Positions 1 to 8,134 of a DNA stretch of 64,000 nucleotides are shown here, in pieces. The stretch comes from Spirochaetaceae bacterium. Its GTDB lineage: Bacteria; Spirochaetota; Spirochaetia; Treponematales; Treponemataceae. The number at the start of each line of letters is the position of its first letter. Within the stretch, counting starts at the first letter, position 1. The notes below the pieces were generated by a model that worked only from the letters and a program-made list of their open reading frames with translations, did not search any database and was not told the DNA's origin. The translations under genes were made by a program, and so were the position numbers. The stretch covers positions 1 through 64,000 of the forward strand of contig JAGAAX010000045.1 of NCBI GenBank assembly GCA_017614995.1, read 5' to 3'.

Positions 1-108
1 GAGCTTCTTTATACTCTTTTGAAAAATAATCAGATTTATGAACCTAAAAAATTCATTCCATCAGATGGACGAATTTCAAAAATTGCAGAAGAAGCTTTAG
101 GTGCGTGA
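1..108 (+). CDS. C-terminal end of an unrecognised protein (partial)
   Basis: The window opens inside a reading frame giving 35 residues and a TGA stop at 106-108. The visible tail is lysine-rich and polar, contains EPKKFIPSDGR and ends AEEALGA. No domain can be recognised from so little sequence. A transposase or regulator tail is possible but unsupported. The frame is open from base 1 and is followed by non-coding repeat DNA, which is why I treat it as real coding sequence. Confidence 0.45.
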   Translation, partial: ELLYTLLKNNQIYEPKKFIPSDGRISKIAEEALGA

Positions 109-205
109 ATAAGAGGGCTGGGGATAAAATTAATCTAACTTCCTCTTGACAAAAAACATAGGAAAACCCCGGATAATCTACAAATAGCAGACTTGTACAT
201 TTACT

Positions 206-305
206 GTCAGTTTTTGTTTTACAAAAACTGACGCTTTTCGCCGAATAAACTTTATTTGAAGATTAGGCTGCCGCGAAAAGATGTAGATTAAGCTATTGCG
301 AAAAG
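206..305. repeat. Nested hairpin element, A-B half copy
   Basis: Stem A pairs 206-217 with 221-232 (GTCAGTTTTTGT / ACAAAAACTGAC). Stem B follows directly, pairing CTTTTCGC at 234-241 with GCGAAAAG at 273-280. A second copy of the right B arm lies at 298-305. Bases 109-205 hold no gene and nothing else I recognise. This belongs to the same family as the elements at 1354, 4228, 8013, 10403, 19160 and 25546. Confidence 0.7.
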
Positions 306-310
306 AAGAA

Positions 311-1324
311 TTATTGTGCCAGCAGTTCTGCTTTCAGTAGCTCATCTTGTCCTCGTTGCTGCATATCTCTTTCTTTTGCCTTTGAATAAACTTCCAAATC
401 ATCTTCTCTTATTGGAACTTTTATATCAGGCAGGATAAAATCTTCTTCTGCTATAATCTTCTTTTTCTCTTTTAACTTTCCGTTTCCTACAGAATAAGGC
501 GTATAAGTGAATTCCTTTCCAAGATATTTCTCTTTTGGAACTAAAGACATAGATTCTGTCTTAAAATCAAAAAAGCCGCAGCCGTAGGGGGTTATGAATT
601 CTATGCCGTCTTTTGTTGCATTATAATAAAGTATATTAGAAATAAGAACACTTTCTATTTTTTTCCCATCTTGCATTTTAAATATACTGTAACCTTGATA
701 GATAAAAGGTGTATGATAAGAAAATATAAGCCTGTCAAGAAAATCATATGCTGAATAGTTTTTCTTTAAATTTCCAAATTTATCAGTATTTTCAGTTTCA
801 TAATATTTTCCATCTTCTTTAAGCTCAAGGTAAACTCTTTTCGGTTTTTTCAGATCATTATCTTTCCAAATATCATCTATTAACAAAATATCTAGTACAA
901 GACCATTTTCATAAATTTCCCAATCTGATGCATAACAATTATAATTATAACCGCCTTCAGATCTTGATTTGCCCTTTATGGAAAAACCATCTTTTAGGCT
1001 TTCATCTTTAAGGATAATTTCTGGGAAAATCGATATACAACTATAATTGGGACTTATTCTTCTTACTCCACCTTCTTCTCTAGATATTCCCATTTCAAAA
1101 TTTGGAAAACACTGAAAATAATTATAAGATTCTGCATCAAGGTAAAGTGCATAATGAGAAATACCCATTTGGATTCTATATCTATTCTGCTTTCCGCCGC
1201 TATTAAAAGAATATTCATGGTGTGGATTTATCGAATCATAGAAACCAATCGTTCCAGATTCTGCGTACATAAACAGACTTGCAAATACGCAGACCAAAAT
1301 TAATATGAACTTTTTATTCAGCAT
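311..1324 (-). CDS. Exported protein of unknown function
   Basis: A 337-residue protein that I do not recognise. The start at 1324 is chosen because an AAGGAGA ribosome-binding site lies just upstream; an in-frame start ten codons earlier lacks one. The N-terminus is a clear signal peptide: KK, then a hydrophobic stretch ending near MYAES, so the protein is probably periplasmic or surface-exposed. The body is rich in Tyr, Phe and Asn and looks beta-rich. The C-terminal 35 residues are charged and helical (KAKERDMQQRGQDELLK). It is flanked on both sides by hairpin repeats and is AT-rich compared with the next gene. No partner gene suggests a role. Confidence 0.7.
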   Translation of the reverse strand: MLNKKFILILVCVFASLFMYAESGTIGFYDSINPHHEYSFNSGGKQNRYRIQMGISHYALYLDAESYNYFQCFPNFEMGISREEGGVRRISPNYSCISIFPEIILKDESLKDGFSIKGKSRSEGGYNYNCYASDWEIYENGLVLDILLIDDIWKDNDLKKPKRVYLELKEDGKYYETENTDKFGNLKKNYSAYDFLDRLIFSYHTPFIYQGYSIFKMQDGKKIESVLISNILYYNATKDGIEFITPYGCGFFDFKTESMSLVPKEKYLGKEFTYTPYSVGNGKLKEKKKIIAEEDFILPDIKVPIREDDLEVYSKAKERDMQQRGQDELLKAELLAQ

Positions 1325-1353
1325 AAGTCTCTCCTTTATAGAACTTCTTTGCA

Positions 1354-1400
1354 CTTTTCGCCGGTTGAGCTTTAGCTCAAGATTAATCTATTGCGAAAAG
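1354..1400. repeat. Nested hairpin element, B stem only
   Basis: Outer arms CTTTTCGC (1354-1361) and GCGAAAAG (1393-1400) enclose an inner perfect stem, TTGAGC-TTTA-GCTCAA. The inner stem has a different sequence from other B copies but keeps its pairing. Confidence 0.7.
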
Positions 1401-1402
1401 AT

Positions 1403-2452
1403 TTAGTCTTTGCTTTCAGCTTTGCTGCCGGCGTGAAAGGCTTCGTACTGGGCGCGGAAGTCGGCGAGGTGTGACGGAAGCGTTTCAAACGGCTTTAAGT
1501 GATACGGACAGCGCTCGGCACATGCGCCGCATTTTGTGCAGTTCTCGATGCGGTTCATCTTTTCAAGCCATTCTGGTGTAAGCCAGAATTCTTTGGGCGA
1601 GCGCTTTAAAAGCTGGCTCATGCGGTTTGCGTTCTCAATCGGAATTTCAGCAGGGCAGGGCTGGCAATAGCCGCAGCTTCGGCAGAAATTGCCCGAAAGC
1701 TCTTTTTGCTCGGCTTCTATTGCTGCATTAAAGGCGTCGTCAATTACAGGCGGATGCGCCTCTAAAGACAAAAACTGCTCAAGTTCAGCCTGCTGCTGAA
1801 TGCCCCAGATTGGAATTACGTTTTCAAACTGGCGTATAAAGCCGAACGCAAGCGGAATATTTGTAAGCAGCCCGCCGCAAAGTGCCTTCATTGCGATAAA
1901 GCCGATTTCAAGCTGGCTGCACATTCTTACAAGGTCAATTTCTTCGGAATTAGAAAGCAGACTGAACGGATACTGTACAGTGTCATAAAGCCCCGACAAT
2001 GCGGCATCCAGTGCCAGAATCCGCGAATGGTTTGTTATGCCGATATAGCGTATTTTTCCGTCTTTTTGAGCCTGCTTTAAGGTTTCGTAAATGCCGCTGC
2101 CGTCGCCCGGCTTTGGCACAACAGCAGGATTATGAAGCTGATAAAGGTCTATATAATCTGAATGAAGTGTCTCAAGGCTTGTGTGCAGGTCGTTAAGCAC
2201 AGCTTCTTTGGTTTTTGCGGCGGTTTTGGTCGCAATTATTATGTCGTTTCGCACATCACACAAAGCTGAAGAAATTTTGCTCTCGCTGTCGCTGTAAGCT
2301 CTGGCGGTGTCAAAAAAGTTTATGCCCGATTCGTATGCCTTTCTGATTATGGCACAGGCTTCAGATTTGTCTTTTACACGCTGAATCGGCAGCGCACCGA
2401 ATGCGGTTCGGCTTACAAGAAGCTTTGTTTTTCCTAATGTGATGTATTCCAT
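1403..2452 (-). CDS. Aldo/keto reductase with C-terminal 4Fe-4S domain
   Basis: Predicted NAD(P)H-dependent oxidoreductase of the aldo/keto reductase superfamily, 349 residues. The catalytic tetrad is visible: Asp48 and Tyr53 (FFDTARAY), Lys76 (IIATK) and His107 (LYQLHN). After the TIM barrel come two ferredoxin-like cysteine clusters, CRSCGYCQPCP near residue 257 and CTKCGACAERCP near 305, enough for two 4Fe-4S centres. This places it in the iron-sulfur-containing subfamily common in anaerobes; the physiological substrate is unknown. The ribosome-binding site is weak (AAGG). It is transcribed alone, and a large inverted repeat separates it from the next gene. Confidence 0.88.
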   Translation of the reverse strand: MEYITLGKTKLLVSRTAFGALPIQRVKDKSEACAIIRKAYESGINFFDTARAYSDSESKISSALCDVRNDIIIATKTAAKTKEAVLNDLHTSLETLHSDYIDLYQLHNPAVVPKPGDGSGIYETLKQAQKDGKIRYIGITNHSRILALDAALSGLYDTVQYPFSLLSNSEEIDLVRMCSQLEIGFIAMKALCGGLLTNIPLAFGFIRQFENVIPIWGIQQQAELEQFLSLEAHPPVIDDAFNAAIEAEQKELSGNFCRSCGYCQPCPAEIPIENANRMSQLLKRSPKEFWLTPEWLEKMNRIENCTKCGACAERCPYHLKPFETLPSHLADFRAQYEAFHAGSKAESKD

Positions 2453-2488
2453 AATAAAGCCTTGATTAGTTCATGCTGAAAAATTAGG

Positions 2489-2626
2489 GCATGGGGCTGA
2501 TTTATGTCATTCTATGCATATTCATGTCATTTTATGCATTGCAAATTGTCATTTTCGGGCTTGACCCGGAAATCTTACAGATTGCCGTATCAAGTACGGC
2601 AATGACATAAATCTGCAGCCCCATGC
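2489..2626. repeat. 138-bp inverted-repeat element containing two hairpins
   Basis: Outer arms 2489-2511 and 2601-2626 are complementary over GCATGGGGCTG and ATTTATGTCATT, with a 3-nt indel between these blocks. Inside are an imperfect hairpin at 2551-2573 around CGGGCTTGACCCG and a perfect one at 2581-2603 (ATTGCCGTA / TACGGCAAT). It fills the gap between two minus-strand genes and could act as a terminator as well as being a small mobile-type repeat. Confidence 0.7.
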
Positions 2627-2631
2627 TAAAA

Positions 2632-4077
2632 CTACTTGCGTGTGTAGTTCTTGATTTCCTGATGGATTCTTGCTGTAAGTTCAGCAACAGGAACGCGGAC
2701 TTGTTCCATAGAATCGCGGAAACGCAGTGTTACTGTATTGTATTCTGGGCTGCTTGAATCAAGTGTACCCGGATCAATTGTAACGCAGAATGGTGTACCA
2801 ACTTCGTCCTGGCGGCGGTAGCGTTTGCCGACTGTGCCGCTCTGGTCGTAGTCTGTTACAAAGTCCTCTTTAAGTTCCTGCTGAATCTCTTTAGCTTTTT
2901 CAGCCATTCCGTCTTTCTTCATCAACGGAAGCACTGCAACTGTAATAGGTGCAAGACGCGGGTCAAGGTGAAGCACTGTGCGGTAGTCTTCAGCGCCGTC
3001 TGTACCTACGTTCTGCTCTTCGTAAGCTTCACAGAGGAACATGAGGAAGTTTCTGTTAAGACCGGCAGATGTTTCAATAACATAAGGAATGTACTTCTTG
3101 TTGCCGTCGTCCTGGTCGATGTAGCTCATGTCTTTCTTTGAATATTTCATGTGCTGAGAAAGGTCAAAGTCTGTGCGGCTGTGGATTCCTTCGATTTCTT
3201 CAAAACCGATTGGGAAGTTGTATGTAATGTCGTAAGCGTCTTTTGCGTAGTGTGCAAGCTTGTCGTGGTGGTGCCACTTGAGGTTTTCTTCTTTGATGCC
3301 GTACTTCAAGTAGAACTGCCAGCGGTCTTTGCGCCATCTGTCAAATGTAGCGTCTTCTGTTCCCGGTTTGCAGAAATATTCCATTTCCATCTGCTCAAAT
3401 TCACATGTACGGAAAATGAAGTTCTTGAAGATAATCTCGTTTCGGAACGATTTGCCGACCTGTGCAACGCCGAAAGGAACTTTCATGCGGTTAGACTGAA
3501 CAATGCTCTTGAAGTCTGTAAAAATACCCTGACATGTTTCAGGACGGAGATAAACAAGAGAAGATTCTGTCGCAACCGGTCCCTGATATGTCTTAAACAT
3601 AAGGTTGAATTCGCGGACATCTGTCCAAGAATGCTTTCCGCAAGTCGGGCAGTTTATGTTTGCGTCGATAAAAGCCTTCATTTCTTCGTGGCTCATTGTA
3701 TCAACTGGTTTGTCAGTTTTTGCGTTATGGTTTTCGCAGTAGTCTTCGATAAGTGTGTCTGCTCTAAAGCGTGCCTTACATTCGCAGCAGTCTACCATCG
3801 GGTCAGAAAAGTGTCCGACGTGGCCAGAAGCTTCCCATGTTGTATGATGCTGGAAAATTGCGGAATCAAGTCCAACAACATCATCGTGAAGCTGTGTCAT
3901 GTAATGCCACCATTCGTTCTGAATATTGCGTTTAAATTCTACACCGAGTGGTCCGTAGTCCCATGCACCTGCCATGCCGCCGTAAATCTCAGAAGCCTGA
4001 TAAACAAAACCGCGTCTTTTACAAAGACTGATGATTTTGTCGAGTGTACATGCGTGTGCATCTTTTTCGTTTGCCAT
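2632..4077 (-). CDS. glyS: Glycyl-tRNA synthetase (single-chain, homodimeric type)
   Basis: Charges tRNA-Gly with glycine in the cytoplasm. The 481-residue protein is the single-chain class II enzyme of the eukaryote/archaeal/Firmicute type, not the alpha2-beta2 bacterial form. Visible features are the N-terminal KRRGFVYQASEIYGG region, the WDYGPLG motif, class II motif 2 (FRNE) and a C-terminal anticodon-binding domain starting near IAPITVAVLP. A small cysteine cluster (CCECKARFRAD, CPTCGKHSW) suggests a zinc-binding insert. The start at 4077 is preceded by AAGGAGA; an upstream in-frame extension of 28 residues has no ribosome-binding site and no family resemblance. Confidence 0.95.
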   Translation of the reverse strand: MANEKDAHACTLDKIISLCKRRGFVYQASEIYGGMAGAWDYGPLGVEFKRNIQNEWWHYMTQLHDDVVGLDSAIFQHHTTWEASGHVGHFSDPMVDCCECKARFRADTLIEDYCENHNAKTDKPVDTMSHEEMKAFIDANINCPTCGKHSWTDVREFNLMFKTYQGPVATESSLVYLRPETCQGIFTDFKSIVQSNRMKVPFGVAQVGKSFRNEIIFKNFIFRTCEFEQMEMEYFCKPGTEDATFDRWRKDRWQFYLKYGIKEENLKWHHHDKLAHYAKDAYDITYNFPIGFEEIEGIHSRTDFDLSQHMKYSKKDMSYIDQDDGNKKYIPYVIETSAGLNRNFLMFLCEAYEEQNVGTDGAEDYRTVLHLDPRLAPITVAVLPLMKKDGMAEKAKEIQQELKEDFVTDYDQSGTVGKRYRRQDEVGTPFCVTIDPGTLDSSSPEYNTVTLRFRDSMEQVRVPVAELTARIHQEIKNYTRK

Positions 4078-4171
4078 TTTATTCTCCTTTTTCCACAACT
4101 GGCTTGAAGTGGTATCTAGATATAATTGCCGAATGTTACCATGAATCTGATTTATTTTCAATTACACTTTT

Positions 4172-4187
4172 GTCAATTAGAATTGAC
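4172..4187. promoter_or_regulatory. Palindrome overlapping a possible glyS promoter
   Basis: GTCAATT and AATTGAC arms flank AG. Read on the minus strand, the right part forms a TTGACA-like -35, with TAAATC 16 nt further on. The leader to glyS would be about 70 nt. There is no T-box signature. The assignment is tentative. Confidence 0.3.
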
Positions 4188-4227
4188 GGAACTTTTAAGG
4201 GAAAGGCAAAACCCCTACTTCCGAAGC

Positions 4228-4421
4228 GGCGTTTCGCCTTGAGTTTTATCTATGGTTTTGCTTAATCTAGCGAAACGCCCAGTTTTCGCAAAGCGCAAAC
4301 TGGTAACAGGTGTACAACGTTTCGTTTGGGTTGATTCATACAGGCTGTCTGTTTTTGCTTTGCGAAAACAGACGCTTTTCGCTGAATAATCTTTATTTGT
4401 AAATAAAGCTGTTGCGAAAAG
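4228..4421. repeat. Full composite hairpin element B-A-A-B (about 194 bp)
   Basis: Stem B1 pairs 4228-4237 with 4270-4279 (GGCGTTTCGC / GCGAAACGCC). Stem A1 covers 4279-4303, stem A2 pairs 4347-4358 with 4362-4373, and stem B2 pairs 4375-4382 with 4414-4421. A further B copy follows at 4424-4466. The central gap carries GGTGTACA, shared with the copies at 10403 and 25546. Apart from this element and the weak glyS promoter, bases 4078-4470 hold no gene. Confidence 0.7.
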
Positions 4422-4470
4422 AGTTTCGCCGATTGAACTTTGTTCGTAGATTAAGCTGTTGCGAAAAGAA

Positions 4471-5322
4471 CTACCGCGAAAAGAGCTTCTCTATAATTGT
4501 GCTTATTAGAAAAATGGCGATGTTTACGGCTACTATTGTTGAGCCGACTGGGGTTGAGAACAAAATCGAAAGCAGAATGCCTGTTACGGCGCAGAAAACC
4601 GAGATTGCAGCCGAAGAAATGACCGCGCTCTTAAAGTTGTTGAAAATGCGCATTGAGGCAAGTGCCGGAAAAATTATCAGCGCAGAAATGAGGAGCGAGC
4701 CTACAAGGTTCATGGCAAGAACAATAATGATTGCTGTAATAACCGCAATCAAAAGATTGTACAAGTCCGCGCTTGTGCCTGTAGCTTTTGCAAAAGTTTC
4801 GTCAAAGGTAACGGCAAAGATTCTGTTGTAGAAAAGCACAAAGAAAATAACCACAAGCACAGAAAAAACAGAGCACATTATTACTTCGCTTTTGGTCAGC
4901 GTTAAAATCGAAGTTGAGCCGAACAATGTGCTGCACACATCGCCTGTAATGTTTGCAGAAGTCGAAAAAATGTTGAGCACAAGATAGCCGATTGCAAGTG
5001 CGCTTACAGAAAGCATGGCTATGGCGGCATCGCCTTTTATTTTGGTGTTCTGGCCTGTGCGCAAAAGTAGAATAGCGGCAACCACCGTAACCGGCATAAT
5101 AATCACAGTGTCGCTTACAAGATTAAAGATTGTTGCAACAGCCATTGCGCCAAAAGCTACGTGCGAAAGTCCGTCTCCGATAAACGAGTAGCGTTTCAGT
5201 ACAAGCGTAACGCCAAAAAGTGAAGAACAAAGCGCAATAAGCACGCCCACAATTAGCGCATAACGCACAAACGGAAAACCCATGTAAAACTGCAATGTAC
5301 TGAATATAGAAGAAAAACTCAT
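4471..5322 (-). CDS. znuB: Zinc/manganese-type ABC transporter permease
   Basis: Inner-membrane permease of the ABC-3 family, which moves Zn(II) or Mn(II) delivered by the adjacent solute-binding lipoprotein. At 283 residues it has the usual family length, with about eight hydrophobic segments. The typical FVRYALIVGVLIALCSSLFG start and a conserved GDGLSHVAFGAMA loop near residue 52 are visible. It is the last gene of a three-gene unit and overlaps the ATPase gene by 4 nt (ATGA), so translation is probably coupled. Family members carry either zinc or manganese; zinc is inferred from the His-rich partner. In Treponema the related TroABCD system is the usual comparison. Confidence 0.9.
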   Translation of the reverse strand: MSFSSIFSTLQFYMGFPFVRYALIVGVLIALCSSLFGVTLVLKRYSFIGDGLSHVAFGAMAVATIFNLVSDTVIIMPVTVVAAILLLRTGQNTKIKGDAAIAMLSVSALAIGYLVLNIFSTSANITGDVCSTLFGSTSILTLTKSEVIMCSVFSVLVVIFFVLFYNRIFAVTFDETFAKATGTSADLYNLLIAVITAIIIVLAMNLVGSLLISALIIFPALASMRIFNNFKSAVISSAAISVFCAVTGILLSILFSTPVGSTIVAVNIAIFLISTIIEKLFSR

Positions 5323-6008
5323 TTGCCCAATGTCTCCTTGTGCGCGCGCACGTAATCTGACGCGGTGCAGAAAATGCTGCTGTCTTTCTTGATGCAGAGC
5401 ACATGGCTTGCATAAGGCAGCGCGCCCATAATGTCGTGCGAAACCATGATTACGGTTATGCCTTCGGTGTTAAGCTTTTTAATAAGAAGATAAAGCTCGT
5501 TTGTTGCTTTAGGGTCTAGTCCTGTTACAGGTTCGTCAAGCAATATAAGCTTAGATGTGGCGCACAAAGCGCGCGCAAGCAGAACACGCTGCTGCTGTCC
5601 GCCTGAAAGGGTTCTGTAGCATGAGTCTTTAAGCTGAGAAATGCCCATCTTTTCAATTGAATCTAAAGCAAGCTGCTTTTCAGCCTTGCCGTAAAATGGC
5701 TTGAACCCGCATTTTGGCAGTGTGCCAGAAAGTACAATCTCAAATACAGAAGCCGGAAAATCTTTTTGAATGGCACTCTGCTGAGGAAGGTAGCCGATTT
5801 CGTTGGGCAAAAGCCCGTCGCCAGTTTGCAGACTGCCCGAAAGCGGCTTTATAAGCTTGAGCAGTGTCTTTATCAATGTGGTTTTGCCTGAACCGTTTTC
5901 GCCTATAATGCAAAGATAATCGCCTTTGCTTACAGAAAATGAAAGCGGAGCTGCGACCGGCGTGTTGTCATAACCTAATAGAAGATTTTCTGCTGTAATA
6001 TATGCCAT
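5319..6008 (-). CDS. znuC: Zinc/manganese-type ABC transporter ATPase
   Basis: Cytoplasmic ATPase that powers the permease encoded next to it. The 229-residue protein has a Walker A motif (GENGSGKTT, near residue 35), the ABC signature LSGGQQQR and a Walker B with catalytic glutamate (LILLDEP). The Q-loop (YLPQQ) and the H-switch (VSHD) are also present, so it should be active. It starts 11 nt after the binding-protein gene and overlaps the permease by 4 nt, making one operon read on the minus strand. Confidence 0.92.
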   Translation of the reverse strand: MAYITAENLLLGYDNTPVAAPLSFSVSKGDYLCIIGENGSGKTTLIKTLLKLIKPLSGSLQTGDGLLPNEIGYLPQQSAIQKDFPASVFEIVLSGTLPKCGFKPFYGKAEKQLALDSIEKMGISQLKDSCYRTLSGGQQQRVLLARALCATSKLILLDEPVTGLDPKATNELYLLIKKLNTEGITVIMVSHDIMGALPYASHVLCIKKDSSIFCTASDYVRAHKETLGK

Positions 6009-6019
6009 TCAAAATTCCT

Positions 6020-7063
6020 TTAGTTTAATGCCTTTTTTAAGACGCCCAAGTTTTTTTTCATAACGTCAAGATACTTGACACCGGCTTCTATATCTTTTGA
6101 AGTAACCGACTGCATTGAGTCAAGCTCAAGAACTTCTGCCTTTGAACCGCCTGCATTTGCGATTATGCCCTGCGCAATTTTCCGGTCAGATTTTTCAATT
6201 GTAAGCACTGCCGGAAGGTTAAGACTTGAAACTTTGTCTGCTAAAAACGCGATTGTCTCAAAGCTTGCCTCTGATTCTGCGCTGCAGCCCGAAAAAGCCG
6301 CAAAATATTCAAGCCCATAATCGTCAACCAAGTATCTGAACGGAAATCTGTCGCCAAAAACTATTGTTTTTCTTGTGGAAGCGGCGACCGCCTTTGTATA
6401 TTCCGCGTCAAGCTCTTTAAGCTGTGCGGTGTATTTTTCAGCATTTGCTTTGTAAGCATCTTTGTTTGCGCCGTCTAAGTCTGCAACCGCTTCTGCGATT
6501 TTGCTTACAAAAATTTCAGCGTTTCTTAAAGAAAGCCACACATGCTCGTCTGTATGATTGTGCCGCGCATGGTCTGAATGTTCTTCGTAAACGCGCTCAT
6601 GTTCTTCGTGGTCATGCTCATCGTTACAGTCTTCATCGTGGTGGTGCTCGTCCTGCATTTCTTCCACCGTTTCCGCAAGTTTTGCACCGCTTCCGAGCGT
6701 CTCAAGCAGATTGATGACAACCATGTTTTTGTTGGTTGCCTCTTTAAGCGAATCTTTCACCCAGACATCAGAGTTTCCGCCAATGTGAATGAACAAATCG
6801 CTTGAAGCTATGCGCACCATGTCTTGCGCCGCCGGCTGATAGTTGTGCAGGTCAGAGCCTTTATTCATAAGCAGCGTAACCGAAAATTTGTCTTCGTTTC
6901 CGGCTATAATGTTTTTTACCCAGTCATATTGAGGAAAAGTCGTGCAGACAATGCTGATTTTTTCAGTCTGCTGTGCTGATTTTGTACTTTTTGCGCAGCC
7001 TGCAAGAACAAATAAACAAAAAATTGCTGCGCAGATTATTGAAAAAACTTTTGCTGATTTCAT
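6020..7063 (-). CDS. znuA: Zinc ABC transporter substrate-binding lipoprotein
   Basis: Captures metal outside the inner membrane and hands it to the permease. The 347-residue precursor has a signal peptide with a lipobox (LAGC, Cys23). A strongly acidic and His-rich loop around residues 138-175 contains HHHDEDC, HDHEEH and HARHNH. Such loops are typical of ZnuA-type zinc binders and largely absent from manganese-binding homologues, which favours zinc. The flanking cluster-9 fold is recognisable from the IVCTTFPQYDW start and the TDEHVWLS stretch. It is the first gene of the operon, with an AGGAGA ribosome-binding site and a promoter with overlapping palindrome at 7106-7148. Confidence 0.92.
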   Translation of the reverse strand: MKSAKVFSIICAAIFCLFVLAGCAKSTKSAQQTEKISIVCTTFPQYDWVKNIIAGNEDKFSVTLLMNKGSDLHNYQPAAQDMVRIASSDLFIHIGGNSDVWVKDSLKEATNKNMVVINLLETLGSGAKLAETVEEMQDEHHHDEDCNDEHDHEEHERVYEEHSDHARHNHTDEHVWLSLRNAEIFVSKIAEAVADLDGANKDAYKANAEKYTAQLKELDAEYTKAVAASTRKTIVFGDRFPFRYLVDDYGLEYFAAFSGCSAESEASFETIAFLADKVSSLNLPAVLTIEKSDRKIAQGIIANAGGSKAEVLELDSMQSVTSKDIEAGVKYLDVMKKNLGVLKKALN

Positions 7064-7105
7064 AAAATCTCCTGCCAGATTTTGAAGCAGTCTTAGAATT
7101 GAATT

Positions 7106-7148
7106 TGCAAGTGATTTGCATTTTAGTAATATGACCGGTATGTGTCAA
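7106..7148 (-). promoter_or_regulatory. Promoter and overlapping operator of the zinc transporter operon
   Basis: On the minus strand, TTGACA (7143-7148) lies exactly 17 nt from TAAAAT (7120-7125). A palindrome, TGCAA-N5-TTGCA (7106-7120), begins at the last base of the -10 hexamer and covers the predicted start site. This is the position expected for a metal-responsive repressor. The sequence resembles the TTGCAA-N5-TTGCAA boxes of the Fur family Nur branch, from memory. Confidence 0.65.
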
Positions 7149-7238
7149 GTGAATAAGAAAATCAATGAAGAAATTGTCCATAGAGGGTGTTTTTTATTCT
7201 GTTTTAATGTATCATATATGTAAAAAGGAGAATCTATA

Positions 7239-7955
7239 ATGAAAAGTAAAAGAATTTTTGATTTTACAAAAACAGTGCTGGTTTTGTTGTTTGGCGTTGT
7301 GCTGTTTTTGTCCTGCAAAAAAGATGCAGAAGCTGAATCACAGCAGACAGTTTCAGAAAGTCAGGCGGTTGCTGTGGTAGCAGCACAAGAAACAAAAGAA
7401 GAAGCAGAACAGAAAAAAACAGCAACGGAAGATTTGAGTCTGCCAGAAAGAATGACAACAGACTATTCAAAAGTTAATTTTGATGAGTATCAAAAGAAAG
7501 ACTATGAATATGACGGCACAGGATATTACGAGAAATATTATGTTTATTACAAAAGCTATTTTTATGATGACGAAGAAACTGGTGAAACTTTTGAATGTGT
7601 AAAAGAATACTACTTTGTAGGCGAAAAAGACGGCAAAGAAGAAATAATTCTGTGCGGAAAATTCGAGAAAATTGAAAAAACTCTTTTTGCCTATATTTAT
7701 AATTCAGAAGGAAAACAAGTCCAATACGATGGAATAGGTGCTTACTTATATTACGAGGATAAAGAAAATTATAACGGACGTTCTGCAATTGTTTATGGTT
7801 TCTCTACAGATAATCTTTCTAGCATAAACTACAGAGGTTTTATTTTTAGGTATATACAGGAAGAAGATAATGGAATACAACAGGGTTCATTCTGGAGAAT
7901 AACCTATAATTTCCAGAATAACAAAGTATCGTCGTTTAACCCAATGCTAGACTAA
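7239..7955 (+). CDS. Putative lipoprotein of unknown function
   Basis: A 238-residue protein I do not recognise. The first 26 residues are a lipoprotein signal (hydrophobic stretch then LFLSC, Cys26). A low-complexity Ala/Glu/Gln linker runs to about residue 65, followed by a Tyr-, Asp- and Glu-rich domain with many YY and KEYYF pairs and a beta-rich look. A good AAGGAGA ribosome-binding site precedes the ATG. It is divergent from the zinc transporter operon, with 175 bp between, but nothing links the two functionally. Base composition is AT-rich. Confidence 0.7.
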   Translation: MKSKRIFDFTKTVLVLLFGVVLFLSCKKDAEAESQQTVSESQAVAVVAAQETKEEAEQKKTATEDLSLPERMTTDYSKVNFDEYQKKDYEYDGTGYYEKYYVYYKSYFYDDEETGETFECVKEYYFVGEKDGKEEIILCGKFEKIEKTLFAYIYNSEGKQVQYDGIGAYLYYEDKENYNGRSAIVYGFSTDNLSSINYRGFIFRYIQEEDNGIQQGSFWRITYNFQNNKVSSFNPMLD

Positions 7956-8012
7956 AATAACCGATAGCTCAAAATCAAACCTAAGATTGTCTGAGCCAGC
8001 CCTGCAATGACG

Positions 8013-8088
8013 GGTTTGCGATTAGAATAAATCTACATGATAGGCTGGTTAGGCAAACCTGGCTAGTTTTCATTTCGCGAAAACTAGC
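8013..8088. repeat. Nested hairpin element, B-A half copy
   Basis: Stem B pairs GGTTTGC (8013-8019) with GCAAACC (8053-8059). Stem A pairs GCTAGTTTTC (8062-8071) with GAAAACTAGC (8079-8088). Stem B has GGTTTGC where other copies have CGTTTCGC, with matching changes in the opposite arm. Confidence 0.65.
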
Positions 8089-8134
8089 GATGGCTTTTGT
8101 GTGCAGGCTTCTTCAGCTAAACGTGTGTGCAGAG

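Noticed and set aside
1-108. Tail of a transposase
   Set aside because: The 35 residues do not show any transposase motif; terminal inverted repeats were not found next to it.
3151-4107. Long plus-strand open frame of 318 codons
   Set aside because: It is the antisense of glyS, has Cys/Val/Phe-heavy composition, no ribosome-binding site and no family features. glyS on the other strand is certain.
4078-4200. T-box or other known riboswitch in front of glyS
   Set aside because: No T-box sequence (GGTGGNACCGCG-like) is present, and the leader is short.
4412-4831. Plus-strand open frame overlapping the znuB end
   Set aside because: Shadow of the permease gene; its N-terminus lies in a hairpin element.
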